9,204 nt of DNA, taken from contig CALANC010000256.1 of assembly GCA_937925895.1 (NCBI GenBank), forward strand, positions 1-9,204, written 5' to 3'. The notes under the pieces were generated by a model, which made no database searches, had not been told where the DNA came from, and saw nothing but the letters and a program-made list of their open reading frames with translations. A program made the translations under genes and the position numbers. Position 1 is the first letter of the stretch; each line of letters begins with the position of its first letter. Positions 1-6,833 of the stretch are shown one piece after another. Source of the DNA: an uncultured Desulfobacterales bacterium (GTDB lineage Bacteria; Desulfobacterota; Desulfobacteria; Desulfobacterales; UBA11574).

Positions 1-127
1 GAACCATATTAAATGCTGCTTCTGGCAAAGCAAAGAAACGCACAATCGTAGAAATTATAGAATAGTGCAATATTGCCTCCTCCCGGTAAAATGGTAACCT
101 TGCAACTTAACTTAAAAGCATAAATCT

Positions 128-280
128 ATGTCCAAGAAATATCCTGAATGCCCTTTGTATAATCACGATAACTGCAGGGATCTTCACAGCCCAAAGCTAT
201 GTGCTTTAGCCAGAGAAGATAAGAAGTGTCTTAAGAAGATACATAAAAACGTAAAGAGGAAGCGGAACACGACAACTTAA
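128..280 (+). CDS. Small four-cysteine hypothetical protein (50 aa)
   Basis: An ATG-to-TAA reading frame encodes 50 residues. Cysteines lie at positions 8, 16, 25 and 34 with regular spacing (C-x7-C-x8-C-x8-C). The N-terminal half contains ECPLYNHDNC and the C-terminal third is very basic (many Lys/Arg), ending in three threonines. There is no signal peptide or membrane segment, so a cytoplasmic protein is expected. Four evenly spaced cysteines plus histidines suggest a small metal-binding (zinc or Fe-S) fold, and the basic tail could contact nucleic acid; both are inferences. No clear Shine-Dalgarno sequence precedes the ATG, which lowers confidence. The frame ends 36 bp before the preferred start of the CBS-domain gene on the same strand, so the two may be co-transcribed. 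It resembles small unnamed proteins I associate with sulfate-reducing Desulfobacterota, but I cannot name a family. Confidence 0.6.
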   Translation: MSKKYPECPLYNHDNCRDLHSPKLCALAREDKKCLKKIHKNVKRKRNTTT

Positions 281-316
281 CCATGCATGCCATTCATGAA
301 AATTGAAAGTGATGCT

Positions 317-778
317 ATGCTTAAAGTAAGAGATATCATGACAAAAGAGCTGATCACAGTCTCGCCAGAGACGGAGATTGTCCATGCAACGAAGCTTCTT
401 CTGGAAAATCGCATCAATGGTGTTCCCGTGACGGATGAAACAGGGAAACTAGTGGGAATCCTTTGCCAGAGTGATCTTATTGCGCAACAGAAAAAACTTC
501 CCGTCCCTTCTTTTTTCACATTCCTGAATGGATTAATTACCCTTACCTCCATGAAAGAGTTCGAAAAGCAGGTTCAGAAGATCGCGGCTACCACCGTGGC
601 CCAGGCCATGACGCCAAATCCGATTGTCGTCAGGCCCGATACGGGCATTGAGGAAGTGGCTGCCCTCATGGTGGACAATAATTTTCATACCATTCCTGTG
701 GTGGACGAGGGAGAGCTTGTGGGAATCGTTGGAAAAGAAGATATTTTGAGAACCCTCATACCCAGATCAGATGCATAA
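317..778 (+). CDS. CBS-domain pair protein (153 aa)
   Basis: This is a stand-alone Bateman-module protein. CBS domain 1 spans about residues 6-56 (DIMTKELITVSPETE, then INGVPVTD and LVGILCQSDL). CBS domain 2 spans about 97-148 (AMTPNPIVVRPDTG, then FHTIPVVDEGELVGIVGKED). The two are joined by a linker of roughly 40 residues containing a PSFFTFLNG stretch. CBS pairs usually bind adenine nucleotides and sense energy or redox state; with no fused effector domain, the partner is unknown and must act in trans. I chose the ATG at 317 because family members usually begin directly with a LKVxDIMT-like sequence and a weak GAAAG motif lies 8 nt upstream. In-frame ATGs at 287 and 296 would add 10 or 7 residues but have no ribosome binding site. 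The protein is cytoplasmic. It converges with the DUF2892 gene. Confidence 0.88.
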   Translation: MLKVRDIMTKELITVSPETEIVHATKLLLENRINGVPVTDETGKLVGILCQSDLIAQQKKLPVPSFFTFLNGLITLTSMKEFEKQVQKIAATTVAQAMTPNPIVVRPDTGIEEVAALMVDNNFHTIPVVDEGELVGIVGKEDILRTLIPRSDA

Positions 779-780
779 CA

Positions 781-848
781 ACCTGAATTTTGCAAGATTC
801 GGGTACAGATCCATTTCTACACCCGTGTTTCAGACACGCCGATTTTTC
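781..848. other. Hairpins between convergent genes, possible weak terminators
   Basis: Two inverted repeats lie between the CBS gene and the convergent DUF2892 gene. The first pairs 781-788 with 797-804 (8 pairs including one G-U, 8-nt loop) but has no T-run on either side. The second pairs 824-828 with 834-838 (CGTGT/ACACG, 5-nt loop); on the plus strand it is followed by a T-rich stretch (about 842-848), so it could end the CBS transcript. It overlaps the 3' end of the DUF2892 gene. Both stems are short and the terminator role is tentative. Confidence 0.3.
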
Positions 849-1014
849 TTAAAATAACTGCCATGGGGCAAAATTTGGTCAGTCCGTACTGAAAAAGATT
901 AAGTCCCACAAAAGCGGTGAAAAAAAACCAGTATGGATGAATCCAAATACCCAACACCGGGCTAACCATAATAAACGAGCCTGCAATTGTATGAATCCAG
1001 TCATTAATGGTCAT
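817..1014 (-). CDS. DUF2892 (YgaP-like transmembrane) protein (65 aa)
   Basis: This is a small inner-membrane protein of the DUF2892 type, the membrane domain also found at the C terminus of YgaP-like rhodanese proteins. It opens with MTINDWIHTIAG, the usual family start, has two hydrophobic segments (about residues 7-24 and 27-45), contains the TAFVGLNLFQ stretch, and ends with FCPM and an ILRKIGV segment. No rhodanese domain is attached. Function is unknown for stand-alone members. The start is set by the ribosome binding site: GGAGGT at 1021-1026 lies 6 nt from the ATG at 1012-1014, whereas the upstream ATG at 1018-1020 abuts the GGAGGT with no spacing. It is the last of five minus-strand genes, 71 bp after the hydrolase gene, and its strong ribosome binding site suggests good independent translation. 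Confidence 0.85.
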   Translation of the reverse strand: MTINDWIHTIAGSFIMVSPVLGIWIHPYWFFFTAFVGLNLFQYGLTKFCPMAVILRKIGVSETRV

Positions 1015-1020
1015 GATCAT

Positions 1021-1026
1021 ACCTCC
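1021..1026 (-). promoter_or_regulatory. Ribosome binding site that fixes the DUF2892 start
   Basis: On the minus strand this reads GGAGGT, a perfect Shine-Dalgarno core. Spacing is 6 nt to the ATG at 1014-1012 and zero to the ATG at 1020-1018, so the downstream ATG is preferred. Confidence 0.75.
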
Positions 1027-1085
1027 CTTATATGGTTATCTCACCGTTCTTATTCTCCGGTTAACATAAACAAATGCAATTTGAA

Positions 1086-1688
1086 TTAAAGGAAAGCGGA
1101 AAGAACAAATTCTAAACTCTTTATGTATCCTCCGTAGAAATGATCGGCTCCTTCGATCACCTCAAAACGAGCTTCCGGGTTCCATGTCGGCAACAACTTT
1201 CTTATAAGATCTACAGGCGCAATATTATCTTCGCTACCGGTCACCACCAATTTCAGATTATCCATTTCCAAGTCGGGAAGAAAATCCATAAATCCCACAG
1301 GAGGCGAGATCATTATCGTATTCTCAACGGGCACCTCCTGACGTCCGGCATGCGCATTCACCCAGGCACCAAAGGAATATCCTGCCAAATCAATCCTTTT
1401 TATCCCTGTTTCAGCCAGATACGAAATGGCTGCCAGCACATCCCTTTGTTCACCAATGCCGTCACTATAGCTCCCTTGACTATTGCCAACCCCTCTGAAA
1501 TTTAATTTTAAGGTTGAGTATGCTTTCAAATGGTATACATGAGCGATGCTTTCAACCACCATATTATACATATCTCCACCATAGAGGGGGTGCGGATGAG
1601 TAATGACCACGCCCTTCTCTTCCGTTGTTTTATTGAACAGTCCCTCTAGTTCATAATCCTCAGATAAAAAAACAACTTTTTTGACCAT
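1086..1688 (-). CDS. Alpha/beta hydrolase, COG2945-like (200 aa)
   Basis: A soluble alpha/beta-hydrolase-fold protein of the short dienelactone-hydrolase/COG2945 type. Visible signatures in order: THPHPLYGG at 30-38 (the family's HPHP motif near the oxyanion region), LNFRGVGNSQG at 62-72, the nucleophile elbow GYSFG at 103-107 with Ser105, an acid candidate Asp154 in VTGSEDN, and the catalytic His183 in GADHFY. The whole Ser-Asp-His triad is therefore present and the enzyme should be active. The physiological substrate cannot be read from the sequence; esterase or thioesterase-like activity is the general expectation. There is no signal peptide. Length is normal for the group. The ATG at 1688 is preceded by a weak GAGAG motif. 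The gene starts 43 bp after pdxT in the same orientation and may ride on the same transcript, but no functional link to vitamin B6 is evident. Confidence 0.88.
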   Translation of the reverse strand: MVKKVVFLSEDYELEGLFNKTTEEKGVVITHPHPLYGGDMYNMVVESIAHVYHLKAYSTLKLNFRGVGNSQGSYSDGIGEQRDVLAAISYLAETGIKRIDLAGYSFGAWVNAHAGRQEVPVENTIMISPPVGFMDFLPDLEMDNLKLVVTGSEDNIAPVDLIRKLLPTWNPEARFEVIEGADHFYGGYIKSLEFVLSAFL

Positions 1689-1731
1689 TATTTATTTCTC
1701 TCTATCTGAATCTTGCACGAGTCAGATTCTA

Positions 1732-2322
1732 TCAGGCGCCACCGGGCAAACTGAGAAAATAACAGTGGAATCTATAGTCATCGGTCAATTCAGGATGAAA
1801 TGCGGTGACCAGCCACTTTCCTTCTTGTGCCGCAACCACCGTTCCGTCCGACAATTCGGCAATGACCACGGCATCTTTTTCTACTTCAACGATCTCAGGC
1901 GCCCGTATAAAAACAGCCGGAAATGGTTTGGTTTCTCCATCATTCAAAACAGATACATTTAGATTCACCTGGAAACTATCCACTTGTCGGCCAAATGCAT
2001 TCCTTCTCACGGTAATATTCATCAGGCCAAGCAACGGCTGTGCCAAGTCAACTTTTTTGGCCATGAATATCATGCCGGCACAGGTTCCCCAAACAGGATT
2101 AACCGCAGCAAATTCAATCAAAGGTTCCATAAAATTATACATGACGGCCAATTTACCTATGGTTGTGCTCTCTCCGCCGGGTATAACTAGTCCATCAAGT
2201 CCATCCAATTGTTTTGGCAAGCGTATCTCGACCGCCGAGACACCTAGATGGCTAAATATCTTAAGATGCTCGATGAAAGCCCCCTGCAATGCCAATACAC
2301 CGATTTTCAATGGTTTCTCCAT
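1732..2322 (-). CDS. pdxT: PLP synthase glutaminase subunit PdxT
   Basis: PdxT is the glutaminase half of the DXP-independent pyridoxal 5'-phosphate synthase. It hydrolyses glutamine and channels ammonia to PdxS. The class-I amidotransferase signatures are intact: N-terminal GVLALQGAF (8-16), PGGESTT (48-54), the nucleophile Cys81 in WGTCAGM, and the His176/Glu178 pair in AFHPELT. The 196-residue length matches the family. The start ATG at 2322 gives the expected N terminus (KIGVLALQG), but there is no obvious Shine-Dalgarno sequence; instead a small hairpin (2332-2347) sits about 10 nt upstream. It lies 143 bp downstream of pdxS, a wider gap than in many pdxST operons, so a separate promoter or processing site is possible although I could not define one. 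No missing catalytic residue or frameshift is seen. Confidence 0.97.
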   Translation of the reverse strand: MEKPLKIGVLALQGAFIEHLKIFSHLGVSAVEIRLPKQLDGLDGLVIPGGESTTIGKLAVMYNFMEPLIEFAAVNPVWGTCAGMIFMAKKVDLAQPLLGLMNITVRRNAFGRQVDSFQVNLNVSVLNDGETKPFPAVFIRAPEIVEVEKDAVVIAELSDGTVVAAQEGKWLVTAFHPELTDDYRFHCYFLSLPGGA

Positions 2323-2331
2323 TACTAATTC

Positions 2332-2347
2332 ATGCGTTCAACCGCAT
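2332..2347 (-). other. Small hairpin immediately upstream of pdxT
   Basis: ATGCG at 2332-2336 pairs with CGCAT at 2343-2347 around a 6-nt loop. It occupies the region where the pdxT ribosome binding site would be expected. The stem is only 5 bp, so it may be chance. Confidence 0.25.
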
Positions 2348-2465
2348 TAGTTATCATATGCTCGAATCCAGATACAGATCTCAGATGACAAGGCTTTTCC
2401 TTAAAAGCAAGAGTCATATCCTTTTTAAGAAAATTTCATGATATAAAAATAAATTTTTTCCTCTA

Positions 2466-3386
2466 TTACCATCCCCGGGTTGCCAATTGTTCACTTTCAG
2501 GCAGGCTGCTAACATTGATACCTACCATCGGTTCACCCAGATTTTCGCTTACCTTGGCCAGAATTTCGGGATTGTTGTAATGCGTAGTCGCCTCGACGAT
2601 TGCTTTGGCTCTTGGCGCCGGCTCAGCACTCTTGAATATACCGGAACCGACAAACACGCCATCCACGCCAAGCTGCATCATCAAGGCGGCATCGGCAGGA
2701 GTAGCAATACCACCTGCAGCAAAATTAACTACTGGTAACCGCCCCAGTTCCTTGGTTTCTTTTACCACCCCGTATGGTGCGCCGATCTCTTTGGCGTAGG
2801 ACATCAACTCATCATACGGCATCAATTGCAGGCGTCGGATCTCGCCCAAAACCGTACGTGCATGCTTTACCGCCTCCACGACGTCTCCGGTGCCTGCTTC
2901 GCCTTTCGTGCGAATCATGGCCGCCCCTTCACCGATTCGTCGCAGTGCCTCACCCAGATTACGGCAACCGCAGACAAAAGGAACTTTGAACTCGTGTTTA
3001 TTGACATGGTGTTTCAGATCGGCCGGAGTTAACACCTCGCTTTCATCAACAAAATCTACCCCGAGCGCTTCAAGTATCTGGGCTTCAACGAAATGTCCGA
3101 TACGACACTTTGCCATTACGGGGATTGAAACGGCCTGAATTATCTCACGGATCATACTGGGATCAGACATGCGAGCCACACCACCGCTGACGCGAATGTC
3201 GGCAGGGACTCTTTCCAGTGCCATTACAGCTACGGCACCCGCTTCCTCTGCGATTAAGGCATGGGCGGGTGTTACCACATCCATGATAACGCCTCCTTTT
3301 AACATCTGTGCCAATCCCCGTTTTACGGTAGCGCTACCGACTTCAACCTCTTTTTCTGAGTTGTTTGCATTTTCTTTCATATTCAC
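2466..3386 (-). CDS. pdxS: PLP synthase synthase subunit PdxS
   Basis: PdxS builds pyridoxal 5'-phosphate from ribose 5-phosphate, glyceraldehyde 3-phosphate and ammonia supplied by PdxT; it is a (beta/alpha)8 barrel that assembles as a dodecamer in known systems. The 306-residue sequence is highly typical. Asp36 lies in GGVIMDV. The ribose-phosphate Schiff-base lysine is Lys93 in VMAKCRIGH (K81 in Bacillus subtilis numbering) and the second lysine is Lys161 in [10 protein letters not shown] (K149). The phosphate-binding segments [13 protein letters not shown] and VGSGIFKS follow, and the C terminus ends in RGW. The N terminus is about 12 residues longer than in B. subtilis. The start is GTG at 3386, 6 nt from a GGAGGT; an ATG two codons later is 12 nt from it. 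The gene follows rnd by 31 bp, suggesting co-transcription. Confidence 0.98.
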   Translation of the reverse strand: MNMKENANNSEKEVEVGSATVKRGLAQMLKGGVIMDVVTPAHALIAEEAGAVAVMALERVPADIRVSGGVARMSDPSMIREIIQAVSIPVMAKCRIGHFVEAQILEALGVDFVDESEVLTPADLKHHVNKHEFKVPFVCGCRNLGEALRRIGEGAAMIRTKGEAGTGDVVEAVKHARTVLGEIRRLQLMPYDELMSYAKEIGAPYGVVKETKELGRLPVVNFAAGGIATPADAALMMQLGVDGVFVGSGIFKSAEPAPRAKAIVEATTHYNNPEILAKVSENLGEPMVGINVSSLPESEQLATRGW

Positions 3387-3392
3387 CGGTTA

Positions 3393-3398
3393 ACCTCC
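3393..3398 (-). promoter_or_regulatory. Ribosome binding site for pdxS, favours the GTG start
   Basis: On the minus strand this reads GGAGGT, 6 nt before a GTG (3386-3384) and 12 nt before an in-frame ATG (3380-3378). Spacing favours the GTG, though the ATG remains possible; the difference is two residues. Confidence 0.65.
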
Positions 3399-3417
3399 AA
3401 ATAAAATCTTTTAAAAT

Positions 3418-4560
3418 TCAATTTCTTGCCATATTTTTCAAGACGGTTATGATTTCCTCGCCAAACTCTTTTTTCTGCCAGTTCTTCATCGTCGTAACAC
3501 CATCAATTGAGCTTATTGCGCTTGGATTTGTTATCGCTAGGGTGCTTATAAGCGCGTTGTTGCAAATCAGTCCTGGCTCGAGTCTAAGATCCTGGGCCTT
3601 TTTATCTCTCCACCTTTTTAGTGTCCATACCCTCTTGGCAACGCGAGGTGATATTACAGGAGCCTTCTTTCGCGGATAAAAAGGGAGTTCGTTTTCCGGT
3701 ATATCCAACGCCATTGCGATCACTTCAATCAAATCATTGCCATACATTTTAAGCTGTTTTTTACTCAAAGCTTCTAATTTTTCTAATTGCCTTAACGCAA
3801 CTGGTTTAGCAGCCGTAATCTTCATCAAAGTGTTGTTTCCAATAATTTTAAACAGGGGCACATCATTTCTTTCCGCTATTCTTTTACGAAATTGGAGAAG
3901 TGCTTCAAGAACAGCAAGACTCCTCGACTCGAGCCGTCCTGCACCTTTAAACTTCAAAAATAATGGGGCATCATTGGATAATACCGGGCGAACTTTACTT
4001 AAATAATTGCATTCCTCGAGCACCCAGGACAGTCTTTTCATTTTTACCAGCTCTTTGGTTAGTATTTCTCCAAGAGAGAGGAGATAAATCACATCCCGGG
4101 CGGCATAATCGATCATTTCTTTGGGCAGGGGCCGTTTAGACCAATTTTTCTTCTGGTATTTTTTATTAATGTCGACATTAAAATATCTTTTGAGCACTGC
4201 ATCAAGGCCGGTTTCTTTGATCCCTATAAATCTGCATGCAGTTTCGGTATCAAACAAATTGTTTACCTTTATTCTAAAGTCCCTATAGAGGGAGCGGATG
4301 TCATAATCGGCCCCGTGACAGATTTTTTTTATTTTGCCACTTGAAAACAGGCGGTTAATCAAAGACAAATCCTTAATTTTTATTGGATCGATGACCGCAT
4401 TCGTTTTTTTTGAGGCGATTTGAATCAGGCAGACTTTTTCTCTGTAATGATACATGGAGTCGGCTTCAAGATCGACGGCAATGGTTTTTTCCTCTTCAAA
4501 GACTTTTTTAATCCTTTTAAGTCCAGCGACGGTATCTATGATTTGATAGTCGGCTTCCAT
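3418..4560 (-). CDS. rnd: Ribonuclease D, DEDDy 3'-5' exonuclease
   Basis: RNase D trims the 3' ends of tRNA precursors and other small structured RNAs in the cytoplasm. The DEDDy exonuclease core occupies about residues 1-175: Exo I with Asp30 and Glu32 in VDLEADS, Exo II with Asp87 in CHGADYDIRSL, and Exo III with Tyr152 and Asp156 in YAARDV. All four acidic metal ligands and the tyrosine are present. An HRDC domain follows (about 212-292), and a second HRDC-like segment (about 308-376, with VWTLKRWRDKKAQDL) completes the two-HRDC architecture known from Escherichia coli RNase D. The 380-residue length is normal. The ATG start is preceded by only a weak AGAAG motif. It is the first gene of the minus-strand run leading into pdxS, and divergent from thrS. 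Confidence 0.95.
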   Translation of the reverse strand: MEADYQIIDTVAGLKRIKKVFEEEKTIAVDLEADSMYHYREKVCLIQIASKKTNAVIDPIKIKDLSLINRLFSSGKIKKICHGADYDIRSLYRDFRIKVNNLFDTETACRFIGIKETGLDAVLKRYFNVDINKKYQKKNWSKRPLPKEMIDYAARDVIYLLSLGEILTKELVKMKRLSWVLEECNYLSKVRPVLSNDAPLFLKFKGAGRLESRSLAVLEALLQFRKRIAERNDVPLFKIIGNNTLMKITAAKPVALRQLEKLEALSKKQLKMYGNDLIEVIAMALDIPENELPFYPRKKAPVISPRVAKRVWTLKRWRDKKAQDLRLEPGLICNNALISTLAITNPSAISSIDGVTTMKNWQKKEFGEEIITVLKNMARN

Positions 4561-4703
4561 TTAATTTTCTTCTTGACCCGCTGAGACATTTCTCTTAAGT
4601 ATTTGGTCTCGGTTAATTATGTGAAGAATGATAGGCTTACATTCCGCTTATGACATTCTCTTTAAGGCGATTCAACAATTTAATTTTTTCTAACGATAGA
4701 TAG
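4561..4703. promoter_or_regulatory. Divergent rnd/thrS intergenic region and thrS leader
   Basis: This 143-bp spacer must hold promoters for both flanking genes. Reading toward thrS there is a TTGACC (4573-4578), but no convincing -10 at the right distance. Two possible leader hairpins are visible: 4581-4587 with 4606-4612 (7 pairs including one G-U, 18-nt loop), and 4626-4630 with either 4640-4644 or 4654-4658 (GAATG/CATTC, mutually exclusive). The second arises from an imperfect direct repeat, GCTTACATTC then GCTTA-TGA-CATTC. I see no T-box signature. The thrS ribosome binding site is weak (GATAG). Structure here could support autogenous control as known for E. coli thrS, but that is speculation. 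Confidence 0.4.
4647..4675 (-). promoter_or_regulatory. Candidate sigma70-type promoter for rnd-pdxS
   Basis: On the minus strand, TTGAAT (4675-4670) and CATAAG (4652-4647) are separated by exactly 17 bp, each matching four of six consensus positions. This would give an RNA leader of roughly 80 nt before rnd. It overlaps the direct repeat in the thrS leader on the other strand. Confidence 0.35.
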
Positions 4704-6620
4704 ATGGTTAACATAACATTTCCTGACGGCAACATAAAGCGTTTTGAGCACCCACCTACCGGTTTAGATGTGGCTAACAGTATCTCCGCAGGCCTGGCAC
4801 GCAATTGTGTTGCTATGGAATTGGATTCCGATCTCGTCGATCTGAACACAAAAATCGACCGGGACGTTAAAATAAGGTTGATCACCATCCATGACCCGGA
4901 AGGTCTGGAAGTTCTCCGTCACAGTGCGGCACATGTCATGGCCGAAGCCATCCTGCATCTCTACAAGGATGCCAAACTGACTATTGGCCCCTCGGTTGAA
5001 GACGGTTTTTATTATGACATCGACATGGAACCTGTCTCTGAAGACGATTTTGAAAAAATTGAGGCGGAGATGCAAAAGACCATCAAGGCCAAGATTCCTT
5101 TTGAACGTAAAGTCGTCTCTAAATCCGAAGCCATGGAGTTCTACAAAAACGAGCCTTATAAGCTCGAAATGATTTCAGATTTAGAAGACGATGAGATATC
5201 ATTTTATTCTCATGGAGACTTCACCGATTTATGCCGCGGCCCCCATCTTCCTCACACCGGATTTATCAAAGCCGTAAAGCTCATGAAGGTTTCAGGAGCC
5301 TACTGGCGCGCTGATCAAACCAAGGCACAGCTCCAGAGAGTATACGGCACGGCATTTTTTACCAAAAAAGAATTGAATGAACATCTCCATTTTATTCAAG
5401 AGGCAAAAAAAAGAAACCACCGTAAGATCGGTATCGCACTCGATTTGTTCAGCTTCCATGACGAAGCGCCGGGAATGCCCTTTTTCCATAATAAAGGAAT
5501 GATCGTCTGGAATGCCCTTTTGGAATACTGGAGGGAGGAACACCGGACTGCAGGATATGTTGAAACCAAAACCCCGATTCTGCTCGAGCGCTCCTTATGG
5601 GAAAAAAGCGGTCACTGGGACAATTACCGGGAAAATATGTATTTCACCACAATTGACGAAAATGAAAATGCCATCAAGCCGATGAATTGCCCTGGCGGTA
5701 TGTTGCTGTACAATACCAAGCGATATTCTTACAAAGACCTGCCGATTCGGGCGTCTGAGATTGGGTTGGTGCACCGTCACGAACTTTCAGGGGTATTGTC
5801 CGGTCTATTCCGTGTTCGGGCATTCCACCAGGACGATGCGCACATTTTTATGACACCGGATCAGATACAGGATGAAATTCTCGCCGTTTTGCAGTTGGAA
5901 GAGCGCATTTACAAAACCTTCGGTCTCGGGTTTCATCTGGAATTGTCCACACGTCCGGAAAAATCCATCGGCACCAGTGAACAGTGGAAAGTGGCAACCA
6001 AAGGTCTCGAGGCGGCATTAAATACTTATGGCCAAGAATATAAGATAAATGAGGGGGATGGGGCCTTCTACGGTCCGAAAATAGACTTCCATATCAAAGA
6101 TGCCTTGGGGCGGACGTGGCAATGCGGAACAGTTCAACTGGACATGTCATTGCCTGAAAGATTCAATCTTTTTTACATCGATAAGGACAACCAAAAGCAA
6201 CGCCCGATTATGATTCACAGGACGGTGTATGGCTCCATAGAGCGATTTTTTGGTATTCTGACCGAACATTTTGCGGGCAAGTTCCCCTTATGGATGTCCC
6301 CAATCCAGATAATTATTTTGGCCATAAATGACGATCTCGTCCCCTATGCCGACGAGGTTAAAATCAAATTTAACCAAGCCGGACTGCGGGCGGAGGTAGA
6401 CGACAGAACCGAAAGCCTGAACAAAAAAGTTCGTGACGCTCAACTGAAAAATATCCCGCTTATTTTGACTTTTGGTGAAAAGGAAAAGGAATCGGAAACG
6501 CTTTCCGTAAGAACCCTTGACGGTAAAGTCAGGTTCGGGGTCTCCCGTGAAGAATTCTTAAACACCGTTCTTGTCCATATAAGGGAAAGAAAGCTGGATC
6601 TGGAAATATTTAACTCTTAG
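4704..6620 (+). CDS. thrS: Threonyl-tRNA synthetase
   Basis: ThrS charges tRNA-Thr with threonine in the cytoplasm and edits mischarged Ser-tRNA-Thr. All bacterial domains are present in order: TGS domain (about 1-62); editing domain with HSAAH (His73, His77) and CRGPH (Cys177, His181), the same four residues used in E. coli; class II catalytic core (about 240-530) with zinc ligands Cys329 (MNCPGG), His380 (HQDDAH) and His505 (MIHRTVYGSIERF), plus the motif 2 region RHELSG; and the C-terminal anticodon-binding domain (about 534-635). Length is 638 residues against 642 in E. coli, and it is intact. The ATG at 4704 gives the expected TGS start (MVNITFPDG) despite a weak ribosome binding site. 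Unlike the common thrS-infC-rpmI-rplT order, infC does not follow. Confidence 0.99.
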   Translation: MVNITFPDGNIKRFEHPPTGLDVANSISAGLARNCVAMELDSDLVDLNTKIDRDVKIRLITIHDPEGLEVLRHSAAHVMAEAILHLYKDAKLTIGPSVEDGFYYDIDMEPVSEDDFEKIEAEMQKTIKAKIPFERKVVSKSEAMEFYKNEPYKLEMISDLEDDEISFYSHGDFTDLCRGPHLPHTGFIKAVKLMKVSGAYWRADQTKAQLQRVYGTAFFTKKELNEHLHFIQEAKKRNHRKIGIALDLFSFHDEAPGMPFFHNKGMIVWNALLEYWREEHRTAGYVETKTPILLERSLWEKSGHWDNYRENMYFTTIDENENAIKPMNCPGGMLLYNTKRYSYKDLPIRASEIGLVHRHELSGVLSGLFRVRAFHQDDAHIFMTPDQIQDEILAVLQLEERIYKTFGLGFHLELSTRPEKSIGTSEQWKVATKGLEAALNTYGQEYKINEGDGAFYGPKIDFHIKDALGRTWQCGTVQLDMSLPERFNLFYIDKDNQKQRPIMIHRTVYGSIERFFGILTEHFAGKFPLWMSPIQIIILAINDDLVPYADEVKIKFNQAGLRAEVDDRTESLNKKVRDAQLKNIPLILTFGEKEKESETLSVRTLDGKVRFGVSREEFLNTVLVHIRERKLDLEIFNS

Positions 6621-6641
6621 TTATTGATACCTAAACGGATC

Positions 6642-6669
6642 GGTTCCAAGTTCAGGGTTCTAGGTTCAA
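6642..6669 (+). repeat. Heptad repeat array, left arm (about 4 units)
   Basis: Four tandem 7-bp units start at 6642, 6649, 6656 and 6663: GGTTCCA, AGTTCAG, GGTTCTA, GGTTCAA, consensus GGTTCAA. A degenerate unit (GGGTTTT) may follow to 6676. The array begins 21 bp after the thrS stop codon and is matched by an inverted array at 6799-6833. Confidence 0.65.
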
Positions 6670-6748
6670 GGGTTTTAACATCTTGACATTACCTAACGTT
6701 ACAACTTTATGCCAGGATTGCCTCTTTCACCCATTGATTGGAATTTAC

Positions 6749-6778
6749 TTGCCGCCTTTAGAGAGGCGCAACTCTTTT
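6749..6778 (+). terminator. thrS: Possible thrS terminator
   Basis: TTGC (6749-6752) plus GCCT (6754-6757) pair with AGGC (6764-6767) plus GCAA (6768-6771), 8 bp with one bulged C and a 6-nt loop, followed by CTCTTTT. The T-run is short, so termination efficiency is uncertain. It lies 128 bp past the thrS stop, between the two heptad arrays. Confidence 0.4.
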
Positions 6779-6798
6779 GGATTGAGTCGGTTGGGCTC

Positions 6799-6833
6799 AT
6801 CAACCCGGAACCTTGAACGTTGAACTGATCAAC
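6799..6833 (-). repeat. Heptad repeat array, right arm (about 5 units, inverted)
   Basis: On the plus strand the 7-bp units are ATCAACC, CGGAACC, TTGAACG, TTGAACT and GATCAAC, starting at 6799, 6806, 6813, 6820 and 6827. Reverse-complemented, they follow the same GGTTCAA consensus as the left arm. The central three units of the two arms match at about 16 of 21 positions, so the arms could pair in RNA or single-stranded DNA around a 129-bp centre. Confidence 0.65.

Noticed and set aside
3..65. Open frame at the left edge ending in TAG, encoding about 20 residues with a basic GKAKKR stretch, possibly the C terminus of an upstream gene
   Set aside because: Too short to recognise or to separate from chance; no family signature. 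It could be a real gene end, but I cannot support it.
817..1020. Longer DUF2892 start at 1020
   Set aside because: Its ATG abuts the GGAGGT with no spacing; the ATG at 1014 has correct 6-nt spacing and gives the usual family N terminus.
4561..4703. T-box riboswitch upstream of thrS
   Set aside because: I found no T-box consensus and no antiterminator/terminator pair; the leader is also short for a T-box.
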